Positions 45,310 to 55,511 are shown, numbered from the stretch's first letter. The stretch: 64,000 nucleotides of DNA from Hespellia stercorisuis DSM 15480 (GCF_900142165.1 NZ_FQZY01000012.1:1-64000), one strand, 5' to 3'. The notes: generated from the letters alone by a model not told the origin. Program-made: numbers and translations.

Positions 45310-45360
45310 TACAGCGTCCTCGAAATAACTAGACCGAATTACTTGCGGTACGCTGTACTA
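45307..45360. repeat. Palindromic element at the fmt stop codon
   Basis: TAGTACAGCGT (45307-45317) and ACGCTGTACTA (45350-45360) are a perfect 11-bp inverted repeat around a 32-nt centre that contains CGAAATAACTAGAC, similar to the elements beside dinB. As at clpB, the repeat begins with the stop codon itself. Confidence 0.7.
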
Positions 45361-45565
45361 GAATACCAGTCGGACAGGAATTACATTTTATGCTGATTTC
45401 GAAAAAGTTTCTTAATTTTTTGTGAAAAGCGAGATGTTTGCGGGAAACTGTTATATAATCGTTACTATTCATATTGGAGTGCCGAAAAGCAGCATGGACA
45501 GATGAATGACAAAAACTTCCATGGGAAATCATGGGCAAAAGTATAGATGACAGGGAGGCGTTTTT

Positions 45566-46255
45566 ATGTATTTTGACAGTACGTATATATTAGTCCTGAT
45601 CGGTGCGGCAATCTGTATGCTCGCATCAAGCAGGGTGAATTCAACATTTAACAGATATTCACAGGTTCGCAACCACTCTGGAATGACCGGACGGGACGCA
45701 GCGGTAAGAATCCTTCAGATGAACGGACTGAACGATGTGATGGTTCAGCATGTATCCGGCAATCTGACGGATCATTATGATCCGCGGACAAAGACCGTGA
45801 ATCTTTCAGATGCAACGTATGGATCTCCCTCTGTAGCGGCGGTGGGCGTTGCGGCTCACGAGTGCGGACATGCGCTGCAGCATGCACGCGGATATGTGCC
45901 GTTGTCGATCCGTGGTGCGCTGGTACCGGTTGCCAACCTGGGCTCCATGGCAGCATGGCCGCTGATCATCATCGGTCTGTTTATACACAGCTCATCGGCG
46001 GCTTTTTTGATCAACCTTGGAATTTTATGTTTTTCTGCATCGGTGCTGTTTCAGCTGGTTACACTTCCGGTGGAGTTTAATGCGTCCAGCAGGGCAATCC
46101 ACATTCTCGGCGAATCCGGAATGCTCTACGAGGAGGAAGTGGACGGAACGAAGGCAGTGCTCAAAGCGGCAGCACTGACTTACGTGGCAAGTGCGGCAGC
46201 GTCCATCATGCAGCTGCTGCGTTTAATCATGATCGGAGGAAGAAGGAATGACTAA
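45566..46255 (+). CDS. YugP-type zinc metallopeptidase, membrane
   Basis: The 229-residue protein has AAHECGHALQHARGY, an HExxH-like zinc site in the form H-E-C-G-H, with an N-terminal membrane helix and two more near residues 125-165. This is the neutral zinc metallopeptidase family of B. subtilis YugP; its substrate is not known. The start follows GGGAGGCG. It overlaps rsmB by 8 nt. Confidence 0.88.
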   Translation: MYFDSTYILVLIGAAICMLASSRVNSTFNRYSQVRNHSGMTGRDAAVRILQMNGLNDVMVQHVSGNLTDHYDPRTKTVNLSDATYGSPSVAAVGVAAHECGHALQHARGYVPLSIRGALVPVANLGSMAAWPLIIIGLFIHSSSAAFLINLGILCFSASVLFQLVTLPVEFNASSRAIHILGESGMLYEEEVDGTKAVLKAAALTYVASAAASIMQLLRLIMIGGRRND

Positions 46256-47624
46256 ATCCATAAGTGAAAGAGAGCTCGTATTGGGGATTCTCATGGAGAT
46301 CACGAGGGAGAATACCTACAGCCATATCGCACTTAGGAATGTGTTGGATAAATATCAATATCTGGACAAAAAAGAGCGGGCCTTCATCACGAGAGTGACG
46401 GAGGGCACGCTGGAGCATATGATTGAGATTGATTACATCATCAATCTGTTTTCCAAAGTGAAAGTAAATAAAATGAAACCGGTCATCCGCAATATCATTA
46501 GGAGCGCTGTCTATCAGTTGAAGTACATGGACAGTGTTCCTAATTCTGCTGTCTGCAATGAGGCGGTGAAGCTGGCGGTGAAAAAAGGATTCGGAAGTCT
46601 CAGAGGCTTTGTGAACGGAGTGCTGCGCAATATAGCCAGAAATCTTGACACCATACAGTATCCGGACAGGTCGGATCTGGTAAGCTGTCTGTCTGTGCAG
46701 TACTCCATGCCGGAATGGATCCTGAAAAAGTGGCTGGCAGTCTTCGATGAGGAGACGGTGGAGAATATGCTCGCCGATTTTCAGAAGGATAAGCCTATCA
46801 CGATCCGCTGCAATCTGCACCGGATCAGCGTGGAAGAACTCCAGAGAAAGCTTCAGGAGGAAGGGGCGAAGGCGGTGGCTCACCCTTATCTGCCTTACGC
46901 ACTTTCTCTGTCGGATTATGATTATCTGAGAGATCTGCAGAGTTTTCGTGATGGAGATTTTACGGTACAGGATGTCAGCTCCATGCTGGTGACAGAAATC
47001 GCGGATCCGCAGAAGGGAGCGAGGGTGATCGATGTCTGCGCGGCACCGGGCGGGAAATCCATTCACATGGCAGACCGGCTGGAAGGCAGCGGCCACGTGG
47101 AGGCGAGAGATCTGACGGATTATAAGGTGGAGCTGATCCGGGAGAATATTGCACGTACGGCCGTGACGAATGTGGAGGCACGGGTGTGGGACGCCACGGT
47201 AACAGAGGAGCAGAGCCGGGGACAGGCGGACGTCGTAGTCGCCGATCTTCCCTGCTCTGGACTGGGAGTCCTGGGAAAAAAGACAGATCTGAAGTACAAG
47301 ATGTCGGAGGAGACCAGCGAAGAGCTGGTGCATCTGCAGCGAAAGATCCTGTCTGTGGTACAGGAATATGTGAAGCCGGGTGGGACACTGATTTACAGCA
47401 CCTGCACCATCAATCCGATGGAAAATCAGGAAAATGTGCGGTGGTTTCTGGAACAGTATCCGAAGTTTCGGCTGGCGGATATCAGAGATCAGCTCTGTGA
47501 ACCATTGAAGAACTCGGTGACGGAAAAGGGAATGCTTCAGCTTCTTCCCGGTGTGCACGAGAGCGATGGCTTTTTCATTGCAAAGCTGACGGCCCGGAAG
47601 AATGCTTCTGTTTCAAGTTCATAG
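46248..47624 (+). CDS. rsmB: 16S rRNA m5C967 methyltransferase
   Basis: The 458-residue protein has an N-terminal NusB-like RNA-binding domain and a C-terminal methyltransferase with VCAAPGGKSIHMAD, VVADLPCSGLGVLG (the PCS motif) and the catalytic Cys in IYSTCTINPMENQENV. All catalytic residues are intact. Overlap with the upstream gene suggests coupling. Confidence 0.94.
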   Translation: MTKSISERELVLGILMEITRENTYSHIALRNVLDKYQYLDKKERAFITRVTEGTLEHMIEIDYIINLFSKVKVNKMKPVIRNIIRSAVYQLKYMDSVPNSAVCNEAVKLAVKKGFGSLRGFVNGVLRNIARNLDTIQYPDRSDLVSCLSVQYSMPEWILKKWLAVFDEETVENMLADFQKDKPITIRCNLHRISVEELQRKLQEEGAKAVAHPYLPYALSLSDYDYLRDLQSFRDGDFTVQDVSSMLVTEIADPQKGARVIDVCAAPGGKSIHMADRLEGSGHVEARDLTDYKVELIRENIARTAVTNVEARVWDATVTEEQSRGQADVVVADLPCSGLGVLGKKTDLKYKMSEETSEELVHLQRKILSVVQEYVKPGGTLIYSTCTINPMENQENVRWFLEQYPKFRLADIRDQLCEPLKNSVTEKGMLQLLPGVHESDGFFIAKLTARKNASVSSS

Positions 47625-47720
47625 AGCCTGGCGCAGAGGGAAAATTCCGGATCTGCAGATAACCGGGGAATTACGTACGGCAGAGACAGAAGGGGCAACA
47701 TCAAGAATAAGGGGTACATT

Positions 47721-48761
47721 ATGAAGAAAGATATTTGTTCTTATACATTTGAACAATTGCAAAGCGAAATAGAAGCTCTGGGGGAGAAAAAATTTCGAGG
47801 CAAACAAATCTATGAGTGGCTTCATGTGAAGCTTGCGGAAGATTTTGAGGAGATGACGAATCTCTCGAAGAGCCTGCGGGAAAAATTGGAAGAAAACTAT
47901 GAGATTCGTCCCGTGATTATGGTAGACCGTCAGGAATCAAAGTTGGATGGAACCAACAAATTTCTGTTCCGGCTGTATGACGACAATGTGGTGGAGAGCG
48001 TACTGATGCGCTACAAGCATGGCAATTCTGTCTGCATTTCCTCACAGGTCGGCTGCCGTATGGGCTGTCGTTTCTGTGCGTCGACGATCGGAGGTCTGGA
48101 ACGGAACCTGACGGCATCCGAGATGCTGGGACAGATATACAGAATCCAGAAGATTACAGGGGAGCGGGTCTCCAATATTGTCGTGATGGGAACGGGAGAG
48201 CCCATGGACAATTATGAGAATTTCCTGATTTTTATCCGGCTGCTCACCGATGAGTACGGACTGCATATCAGCCAGAGAAATGTGACGGTATCTACCTGCG
48301 GTATCGTGCCGCGTATGCGCGAGCTGGCGGAACAAAAGCTGCAGATTACGCTGGCGCTCTCGCTCCACGGCTCCACACAGGAAAAGCGCAGGAGGCTGAT
48401 GCCGGTGGCAAACAGATACGAGCTGGCGGATGTGCTGGAGGCCTGCGATTATTATTTTGAACAGACCGGACGGAGAATCACCTTTGAGTATAGTCTGGTG
48501 GCAGGGGTAAACGACACGGCGGAGGATGCAAAAGAACTGACAGACATCTGCAGACCGAGAAACTGCCACATTAATCTGATTCCGGTAAATCCAATAAAAG
48601 AAACCGATTTTCAGAGACCAACCAGAGAAAACGCGGAAAAATTCAAAAATAAACTTGAAAAACACGGAATAAATGTTACTATTAGAAGGGAAATGGGCTC
48701 AGATATCGACGGAGCCTGTGGACAACTGAGAAGAAGGCATATAGATAAAAAGGGAGAATAA
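47721..48761 (+). CDS. rlmN: 23S rRNA (A2503) / tRNA (A37) C2-methyltransferase, radical SAM
   Basis: The 346-residue enzyme has the radical-SAM motif CRMGCRFCAST, GTGEPMDNYENF, and the C-terminal Cys in DGACGQLRR. It methylates C2 of A2503. It cannot be the Cfr resistance variant on sequence length and context alone, and its position in the conserved rsmB-rlmN-prpC-prkC row supports RlmN. Confidence 0.95.
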   Translation: MKKDICSYTFEQLQSEIEALGEKKFRGKQIYEWLHVKLAEDFEEMTNLSKSLREKLEENYEIRPVIMVDRQESKLDGTNKFLFRLYDDNVVESVLMRYKHGNSVCISSQVGCRMGCRFCASTIGGLERNLTASEMLGQIYRIQKITGERVSNIVVMGTGEPMDNYENFLIFIRLLTDEYGLHISQRNVTVSTCGIVPRMRELAEQKLQITLALSLHGSTQEKRRRLMPVANRYELADVLEACDYYFEQTGRRITFEYSLVAGVNDTAEDAKELTDICRPRNCHINLIPVNPIKETDFQRPTRENAEKFKNKLEKHGINVTIRREMGSDIDGACGQLRRRHIDKKGE

Positions 48762-48771
48762 GGAGGGCATT

Positions 48772-49515
48772 ATGAAAACATTTTCCATGACAGATATGGG
48801 CATGGTCAGAACAGTGAACCAGGACTATGTATATACAACCGATAATCCCCTTGGTAATCTTCCGAATTTGTTTGTGGTTGCCGACGGGATGGGAGGTCAT
48901 CAGGCAGGTGACTTTGCATCTAAATATACGGTGGAAGTAATCACGAGAGAGTTAAAAAAGACGGATGAGGAAGATATCGAAAAGGCGATTTTGAGAGCGA
49001 TTGAGACAGCAAATCATGAATTGATTGAGAAGGCAAACAGTGATGATCATTTAAAGGGGATGGGAACCACTCTTGTCGTTGCGACAATCGTGAATCAGAT
49101 GATGTATTTCGCCAACGTCGGGGACAGCCGTCTCTATTTGATAAACAACGGAATCACGCAGCTGACGAAGGATCACTCCCTTGTGGAGGAGATGGTCAGG
49201 CTGGGGGGAATCAAGCCGGAGGAGGCGAAGCATCATCCGGATAAGAATATCATCACGAGGGCGATTGGTGCGAAGGAGGCAGTGGAAATCGATTTCTTTG
49301 AGCATCGCCTGAAAAAGGACGATATTATTCTGATGTGTACAGACGGGCTGAGCAATATGGTGGAAGATGAAGAATTGTTCCATCTGGTTCAGGGTGGAAG
49401 AGATATCGTTGAATCCGCACAGCTTTTGGTGAATACCGCAAAAGAAAACGGCGGTACGGATAATATAGGGATAGTATTGATAGAACCGTGTATAGGTGAG
49501 GTGGGTATATGTTAA
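48772..49515 (+). CDS. prpC: PP2C-type serine/threonine phosphatase
   Basis: The 247-residue phosphatase has the PP2C metal-binding blocks: VVADGMGGHQAGDFAS, VGDSRLYLI, MCTDGLSNMV and GGTDNIGIVL. It reverses PrkC phosphorylation. The ATG follows AAGGAGG and the end overlaps prkC by 7 nt. Confidence 0.94.
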   Translation: MKTFSMTDMGMVRTVNQDYVYTTDNPLGNLPNLFVVADGMGGHQAGDFASKYTVEVITRELKKTDEEDIEKAILRAIETANHELIEKANSDDHLKGMGTTLVVATIVNQMMYFANVGDSRLYLINNGITQLTKDHSLVEEMVRLGGIKPEEAKHHPDKNIITRAIGAKEAVEIDFFEHRLKKDDIILMCTDGLSNMVEDEELFHLVQGGRDIVESAQLLVNTAKENGGTDNIGIVLIEPCIGEVGIC

Positions 49516-51644
49516 AAGAAGGAGTATTTTTAGGCAAGCGATATGAAATTATCGAGCGTATCGGCACTGGCGGTATGGCCGATGTATATAAGGGAAAAGA
49601 TCACAAGCTGAATCGGTTTGTTGCCATCAAGGTTTTAAAGAGCGATTTCAGGGCGGACGAGGAGTTTATCCGCAAGTTTCACAGCGAGGCACAGGCGGCA
49701 GCCGGACTGATGCATCCGAATGTGGTGAACGTATACGATGTGGGGCAGGACAGAAGCCTTCATTATATGGTGATGGAACTTGTGGAAGGAATCACTCTGA
49801 AGGACTACATTGAGAAAAAAGGACAGCTCTCTGCAAAAGAGACGATCAGTATCTCAATCCAGATGGCGACCGGAATTGACGCTGCTCACAAGCAGCACAT
49901 CATTCACAGGGATATTAAGCCTGGCAATATTATTATTTCCAGAGATGGCAAGGTGAAGGTGACAGATTTCGGTATTGCAAGAGCGACAACAGAAGCGAAT
50001 ACGATCAGTTCAAATGTGATGGGGTCTGTACATTATACATCCCCGGAACAGGCGAGAGGCGGAGTTGTGGATATCAAGAGCGATATCTATTCTGCCGGTA
50101 TCACGATGTATGAGATGGTAACCGGTCATGTACCGTTTGACGGGGAATCCACAGTGGCAGTCGCGATCAAGCATCTGCAGGAGGAGATTAAATCCCCGGC
50201 GGAGGAGGTTCCGGACATCCCATATAGTCTGGAGTGCATCATTTTAAAATGTACACAGAAAAATCCGGAGAAGCGATATCCGGATGCCCAGAGTCTGATT
50301 CTGGATCTCAAGCGTTCACTGGTGGATCCGGAGGGGAGTTTTGTTGCACTCGATGGAGTGGCAAGGCCATCCGAGACCGTTGCAATCACATCGGATGAAC
50401 TGGAACAGATACAGAGAGAAGCCAACTACGACGATGACTATGATGATGATTATTATGATGAGCAGGATGACTACGATGATGATTATGATGACGAGGATGA
50501 CGGCTATGATGACCGGGATGAAGATGTGAATCCCAAGATGGCCAGAGTTATGAAAATTCTGATGATCGTGGTTGGTGCAATCATTGCACTTGCGGTGATA
50601 TTTCTGGTGGCGAGAGCGGCAGGAGCATTTAAAATCGGAAATAATACGCTGCTGTCCGCCACTGCGGATTCTAAAGTGAAAGTTCCGGATCTTGTTGGAA
50701 TGACAGAGCAGGAAGCAAAGAAGGCTCTGAATGACAAAGAACTTGGATGCAAGGTTTCTGCCAGAAAGACATCTGATAAGTACGAAAAGGGTGTGGTCAT
50801 GGAACAGGAGACTGCATCCGGAGAAAAAGTAAAGAAGAATACACAGGTTAAAATTGTGGTGAGTTCAGGCAAGACAGTCGAACAAGTCTCTGTCCCGAAT
50901 GTGACTGGTCAGGATGAGAGCGCGGCACAGAAGACGCTGGAGAACAGCAATCTTGTTGTGGAATCGACGGCGGATTACAGTGATACCGTGGAGGCAGGAA
51001 AAGTCATATCAACAGATCCTGCGGCGGGAACGACTGTCGCTGAGGGGACAACAGTTACGATGACAGTCAGCAAGGGTGCGAAGAAACCGGATACGGTTGC
51101 AGTTCCGAGTATTGTGGGTATGTCCCAGGAATCGGCAAGTTCGACGCTGTCGGCGTCTAATCTTCTGACTGGAAGTGTAACCCAGAATTACAGCGACACG
51201 GTGGATGTGGGCCTGGTGATTTCTCAGAGTATTTCTGCGGGCACCAAGGTGAACCAGGGCTCCGGCGTTGACTTTGTAGTCAGCCTCGGACCAGAGAAAA
51301 AGATGATTGAGGTTCCGTCTCTGAGTGGTATGGCGGCAGATCAGGCAACAGAAGCGCTGTCGAGTTTGGGATTGTCTCTTGGAGCAGTCAGTGAAGAATA
51401 CAGTGACAGTGTTACGAAAGGATTTATCATATCACAGACAGCTTCTGCGGGAAGTCAGGTAGAAGAGGGAACCGCAATTGGCTTTACGGTCAGTCTGGGA
51501 TCGGAGATAAAAGAACCGGACGAAGGTGATGGAGGCGACAAAGAGGATCCGTCGGACAACAAGACAGATAACAAGACGGACAACAAGACGGATAACAAGC
51601 CGAGCGGCAATGGATCTTCGACATCTGATTCATCAACGAATTAA
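49509..51644 (+). CDS. prkC: PASTA-domain serine/threonine kinase
   Basis: The 711-residue membrane kinase senses cell-wall fragments and controls growth and germination. The kinase domain (1-~275) has GTGGMADVYKG, the Lys in AIKVLK, IHRDIKPGNI, TDFGIA and TSPEQARGG. Residues ~300-338 are an Asp/Tyr-rich acidic linker (YDDDYDDDYYDEQDDY). One membrane helix (~345-372) follows, then four PASTA repeats starting near 388, 456, 528 and 598 (each V-P-x-x-x-G). The end is hydrophilic with a DNKT tandem repeat. Most clostridial homologues have three or four PASTA units. Partner of the preceding phosphatase. Confidence 0.94.
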   Translation: MLKEGVFLGKRYEIIERIGTGGMADVYKGKDHKLNRFVAIKVLKSDFRADEEFIRKFHSEAQAAAGLMHPNVVNVYDVGQDRSLHYMVMELVEGITLKDYIEKKGQLSAKETISISIQMATGIDAAHKQHIIHRDIKPGNIIISRDGKVKVTDFGIARATTEANTISSNVMGSVHYTSPEQARGGVVDIKSDIYSAGITMYEMVTGHVPFDGESTVAVAIKHLQEEIKSPAEEVPDIPYSLECIILKCTQKNPEKRYPDAQSLILDLKRSLVDPEGSFVALDGVARPSETVAITSDELEQIQREANYDDDYDDDYYDEQDDYDDDYDDEDDGYDDRDEDVNPKMARVMKILMIVVGAIIALAVIFLVARAAGAFKIGNNTLLSATADSKVKVPDLVGMTEQEAKKALNDKELGCKVSARKTSDKYEKGVVMEQETASGEKVKKNTQVKIVVSSGKTVEQVSVPNVTGQDESAAQKTLENSNLVVESTADYSDTVEAGKVISTDPAAGTTVAEGTTVTMTVSKGAKKPDTVAVPSIVGMSQESASSTLSASNLLTGSVTQNYSDTVDVGLVISQSISAGTKVNQGSGVDFVVSLGPEKKMIEVPSLSGMAADQATEALSSLGLSLGAVSEEYSDSVTKGFIISQTASAGSQVEEGTAIGFTVSLGSEIKEPDEGDGGDKEDPSDNKTDNKTDNKTDNKPSGNGSSTSDSSTN

Positions 51645-51666
51645 GGAAAACGATTCAGGAATGGGT

Positions 51667-52554
51667 ATGGCTTTTATGCAGGGAAAGATTGTAAAAGGAA
51701 TTGCCGGATTCTACTACGTACACGTGGTAGAATCCGGTATTTATGAATGTAAGGCAAAAGGAATATTTCGTAAAGAAAAGATCAAGCCGCTGGTGGGAGA
51801 TGATGTGGTCATCGACGTGCTCGACGAAGAAGAAAAACTGGGCAATATCACAGAAGTCAGAAAAAGAACAAATGAGTTGATCAGGCCGGCTGTTGCCAAT
51901 ATTGACCAGGTGCTGGTCGTATTTGCGGTGACAGATCCGAAGCCGCACCATAATCTGCTGGATCGTTTTCTGATTATGATGGAGAGCAAAGATATCCCGG
52001 TTTTTTTGTGTTTTAATAAAAAAGATATTGCTACAAAACCGGAGATAAAAGAATTGCAGGCCATTTATCGGTCCTGCGACTATCCGGTCATTTTCACAAG
52101 TGCCAAAGAGGATGAGAACATCGAGGAAGTCCGCCGGATACTCAGGGGGAAGACAACTGCCGTGGCAGGACCGTCCGGTGTCGGAAAATCTTCGATCATC
52201 AATATTCTGCAGCCGGAGGCCAACATGGAGACCGGAGAGATCAGCAGAAAGATTGCCAGGGGGAAACACACGACGCGCCACTCGGAGCTGATTCTGATAG
52301 AAGAGAGTACTTATATCATGGATACACCCGGGTTCAGTTCCCTCTATGCCAATGATTTTGAGAAGGAAGAGCTGAAATTTTATTTCAGGGAATTTGCGGA
52401 GTATGAGGGCAGATGCCGGTTTCAGGGATGTGATCACATTCATGAGCCGGGCTGTGCGGTCAAGGCGGCGCTGGAGGAAGGGAAAATCCATCCGGTTCGC
52501 TACAAAAGTTATACAGAAATGTACGAAGAGCTGAAGGAGAAGAAGAGATATTGA
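51667..52554 (+). CDS. rsgA: Ribosome small-subunit GTPase
   Basis: The ~295-residue circularly permuted GTPase helps 30S assembly. It has the OB-fold N-terminus (GKIVKGIAGFYYVHVVE), GPSGVGKSSIINILQ, FNKKDI, DTPGFSS and a zinc site C-x(4)-C-x-H-x(5)-C (CRFQGCDHIHEPGC). Several ATGs are possible; the one at 51667 has AGGA at good spacing and matches the B. subtilis start, while 51661 and 51676 are alternatives. The frame also opens earlier, inside prkC, but that is not used. Confidence 0.93.
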   Translation: MAFMQGKIVKGIAGFYYVHVVESGIYECKAKGIFRKEKIKPLVGDDVVIDVLDEEEKLGNITEVRKRTNELIRPAVANIDQVLVVFAVTDPKPHHNLLDRFLIMMESKDIPVFLCFNKKDIATKPEIKELQAIYRSCDYPVIFTSAKEDENIEEVRRILRGKTTAVAGPSGVGKSSIINILQPEANMETGEISRKIARGKHTTRHSELILIEESTYIMDTPGFSSLYANDFEKEELKFYFREFAEYEGRCRFQGCDHIHEPGCAVKAALEEGKIHPVRYKSYTEMYEELKEKKRY

Positions 52555-53216
52555 CGGGAAAGACAAAAAAGAGAACAGTGATTGTCAGCGGGGGAACGCT
52601 GGAAGAAAAGTTTACCCTGGATATTCTGAACGATCCGGCCACGGAATATATCATCGGTGTGGATAAGGGGAACGCATTTTTATATGAGCATGAGATTTCT
52701 CCGGACTATATCGTAGGGGATTTTGACAGCCTGCCGGGGGAGATACTGGAATTTTATGAACAGAAGAAAAGTATTCCAATCCGGAGATTCAATCCGGTGA
52801 AGGATGCGACGGACACAGAGATCGCGGTCAAACTGGCGATGGAGTTTCACAAGGAGAACGTCGTGATACTCGGGGCGACGGGGAGCCGGATTGATCACGT
52901 CTGGGGAAATGTGCAGATGATGAAAAGCGGACTGGATGCGGGGCTTACGATCTGTATGATGGACAGCCATAACCGGATTACCCTGATAAATAAAAAAACA
53001 GTTCTGAGAAGAACAGAAGCATTTGGTCCGTATTTTTCGGTGTTTCCACTGGGCGGTAAGGTGAAGGATTTTAATATCAAAGGGGCAAAATATCCATTGA
53101 CGCAGCATACCCTTACGCCTTATGATAGTCTTTGCGTAAGCAATCAGTTTGCTGAAGATACGGTGGAGATTGATTTCCCGGAGGGGACCGTCGTGCTGAT
53201 GGAAACGCGCGATTAG
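52551..53216 (+). CDS. thiN: Thiamine pyrophosphokinase
   Basis: The 221-residue enzyme makes thiamine diphosphate from thiamine. GVDKGNAFLYEHEI, the Mg2+-binding VGDFDSLPGE, DATDTEIAVKLA and GATGSRIDHVWGN are family features. The only sensible start is TTG 52551, overlapping the rsgA stop by 4 nt with GGAGAAG upstream. In most Firmicutes rpe lies between rsgA and thiN; here it is absent. Confidence 0.92.
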   Translation: MTGKTKKRTVIVSGGTLEEKFTLDILNDPATEYIIGVDKGNAFLYEHEISPDYIVGDFDSLPGEILEFYEQKKSIPIRRFNPVKDATDTEIAVKLAMEFHKENVVILGATGSRIDHVWGNVQMMKSGLDAGLTICMMDSHNRITLINKKTVLRRTEAFGPYFSVFPLGGKVKDFNIKGAKYPLTQHTLTPYDSLCVSNQFAEDTVEIDFPEGTVVLMETRD

Positions 53217-53262
53217 TGTTGGATAAAAATAAAAGAGAGAAGCATATAGGAGGAAGAATTAT

Positions 53263-54360
53263 ATGAAACTGGGAATTGTGGGACTGCCAAATGTAGGAAA
53301 AAGTACACTGTTTAACTCACTTACCAAAGCGGGGGCGGAATCGGCGAACTATCCGTTCTGTACGATCGACCCGAACGTGGGCGTGGTGACGGTGCCGGAC
53401 AAGCGTCTGGACGTTCTGGGAGAGATGTATCACACTAAGAAAATTGTACCGGCGGCAATTGAATTTGTTGATATTGCCGGATTGGTGAAGGGGGCATCCA
53501 AGGGCGAGGGACTCGGCAACCAGTTTCTGGCTAACATACGTGAGGTGGATGCAATCGTTCATGTAGTCCGCTGTTTTGAGGACTCCAATATCGTGCATGT
53601 GGATGGAAATATTGACCCGCTGCGAGACATTGAGACTATCAATCTGGAATTGATCTTTTCGGACATCGAGATTCTGGAGAGAAGAATCTCAAAGGCTGCC
53701 AAGCTCTGCAGAAACGACAAGAAGGCTGCAAAAGAACTGGAATTTCTGAACAGAGTCAAGGCACATCTCGAGGAGAGCAAGCTGGCAAAGAGTTTTTCGA
53801 CGGACGATGAGGAAGAACAGGAATGGCTCGACAGCTATAACCTGCTCACAATCAAACCGGTTATTTTCGCAGCCAATGTAGCGGAGGATGATCTGGCAGA
53901 CGACGGAGCAGACAATGCAGGTGTCGCAAAAGTGCGTGCGTATGCAGCACAGGAGAACTGTGAAGTGTTCGTAGTGTGTGCACAGATCGAGCAGGAAATC
54001 GCAGAGCTCGATGATGATGAAAAGAAGATGTTTCTGGAGGATCTTGGTTTAGAAGAATCAGGATTGGAGAAACTGATTAAGGCAAGCTATCACATTCTCG
54101 GACTGATCAGCTATCTGACCGCGGGCGAGCCGGAGGTGCGCGCGTGGACGATCAAGAGAGGAACGAAGGCACCGCAGGCAGCCGGAAAGATTCATACGGA
54201 TTTTGAGCGTGGATTTATCCGTGCGGAGATCGTAAGCTACGATGATCTGATGGCGTGCGGAACGCATGCGGCGGCGAAGGAAAAAGGACTGGTACGTCTG
54301 GAAGGAAAAGAATACGTGGTTCAGGACGGCGATATCATTCTCTTCCGCTTCAACGTATAA
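53263..54360 (+). CDS. ychF: Redox-regulated Obg-like ATPase
   Basis: The 365-residue protein starts [20 protein letters not shown], with [17 protein letters not shown] and a C-terminal TGS domain ([20 protein letters not shown]). It binds ATP rather than GTP and associates with ribosomes. ATG 53263 follows ATAGGAGGAAG. The length matches the family exactly. Confidence 0.96.
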   Translation: MKLGIVGLPNVGKSTLFNSLTKAGAESANYPFCTIDPNVGVVTVPDKRLDVLGEMYHTKKIVPAAIEFVDIAGLVKGASKGEGLGNQFLANIREVDAIVHVVRCFEDSNIVHVDGNIDPLRDIETINLELIFSDIEILERRISKAAKLCRNDKKAAKELEFLNRVKAHLEESKLAKSFSTDDEEEQEWLDSYNLLTIKPVIFAANVAEDDLADDGADNAGVAKVRAYAAQENCEVFVVCAQIEQEIAELDDDEKKMFLEDLGLEESGLEKLIKASYHILGLISYLTAGEPEVRAWTIKRGTKAPQAAGKIHTDFERGFIRAEIVSYDDLMACGTHAAAKEKGLVRLEGKEYVVQDGDIILFRFNV

Positions 54361-54375
54361 GCCGAAAGGAAGTAA

Positions 54376-55359
54376 ATGACCATGCATAGAATGATTAATT
54401 TTCCAAATCTCGGTATCCATCTGTCCAATGTGGGAAAGTCGATTTCAGTCTTTGGATTTGAGATTGCCTACTACGGGATGATTATCGGATGCGGGATGCT
54501 GCTTGGATTTTATATGGCATCCAGAGAAGCAAAAAGAACAAGACAGGATCCGGAGATGTATTTTGATCTGGGAATCATTGGGATTATCTGTGGTATTATC
54601 GGTGCAAGAATCTATTATGTGATTTTTTCCTGGGATACGTACAAGGACGATCTTCTTTCCATCTTCAATACGCGCGGAGGAGGGCTCGCAATCTACGGAG
54701 GGGTGATCGCAGCGGTGATCACGGTTCTGGTGTTTGCACATGTGAAAAAGCTCTCTGCACCACAGCTGTTCGACACGGTCGCACCGTCACTGCTGGCAGG
54801 ACAGATGATCGGCCGCTGGGGGAATTTCTTTAATCGGGAGGCCTTCGGGGAATATACGAACAGCCTGTTTGCAATGCAGCTCCCGGTGGACGCGGTGAAC
54901 AGTTCGAGTATCACGGAAAAGATGCGGGCTCATATTGAGAGTATTGATGGAGTCGCGTTTATACAGGTGCATCCGACCTTCCTGTACGAGTCTCTCTGGT
55001 GCTTCGTGCTTCTGATGATTTTGTTCGCATACAGAAAGCACAAGAAGTATGAGGGTGAGATTTTTCTGCTGTATCTGTTTGGATACGGCCTGGGAAGAGT
55101 GTGGATTGAGGGGCTTCGAACAGATCAGCTGAAGCTTCCGGGAATCGGTTTTCCGGTATCCCAGCTGTTGGCGGGACTGATCGTTGTCGTGACAGGGGCG
55201 ATGCTGCTGTATTTACGGAACAATCATAAACGGATGCCCTACATGAGAGCACAGAAGACTTATGAGCAGATGCCGGCGACACCGCAGGGAACAAAGAAAC
55301 CGAAAGCATCGGAGCGGATTTTTAAAAAACGGAAAAATGATACGAAATTAAATAAGTAG
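54376..55359 (+). CDS. lgt: Prolipoprotein diacylglyceryl transferase
   Basis: The 327-residue membrane enzyme puts diacylglyceryl on the Cys of lipoproteins such as the binding proteins in this window. The signature GRWGNFFNREAFG and about seven helices are visible, and the C-terminus is basic (KKPKASERIFKKRK). AAAGGAAG precedes the ATG. A strong terminator follows. Confidence 0.94.
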   Translation: MTMHRMINFPNLGIHLSNVGKSISVFGFEIAYYGMIIGCGMLLGFYMASREAKRTRQDPEMYFDLGIIGIICGIIGARIYYVIFSWDTYKDDLLSIFNTRGGGLAIYGGVIAAVITVLVFAHVKKLSAPQLFDTVAPSLLAGQMIGRWGNFFNREAFGEYTNSLFAMQLPVDAVNSSSITEKMRAHIESIDGVAFIQVHPTFLYESLWCFVLLMILFAYRKHKKYEGEIFLLYLFGYGLGRVWIEGLRTDQLKLPGIGFPVSQLLAGLIVVVTGAMLLYLRNNHKRMPYMRAQKTYEQMPATPQGTKKPKASERIFKKRKNDTKLNK

Positions 55360-55396
55360 TACACATTGGAAGAATAAAGAAATATAAAAAAGATAT

Positions 55397-55446
55397 AAAA
55401 AAGCATCAATCTGCAGAGACTTATCTGTGCAGATTGATGCTTTTTT
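55397..55446 (+). terminator. Terminator after lgt
   Basis: A long stem with AAAAAAGCATCAATCTGCA on the left (55397-55415) and its complement on the right (55428-55446), closed by a 12-nt loop and ending in six T. The A/T flanks make it usable in both directions. Confidence 0.9.
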
Positions 55447-55482
55447 GTATGTGAAAAGGAACAATTACTCGGCAAACTTCAC

Positions 55483-55511
55483 TAGACTTTTAGCCGCTGT
55501 CGGGATATAAT
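55483..55511 (+). promoter_or_regulatory. Promoter of the pyruvate:ferredoxin oxidoreductase gene
   Basis: TAGACT (55483-55488) and a perfect TATAAT (55506-55511) are 17 nt apart. The leader is short and ends in TAAGGAGGAAC before the ATG. Confidence 0.6.

Noticed and set aside
46227-47558. Long open frame (443 codons) on the minus strand across rsmB
   Set aside because: His/Arg/Leu-rich shadow of the rsmB reading frame without family features.
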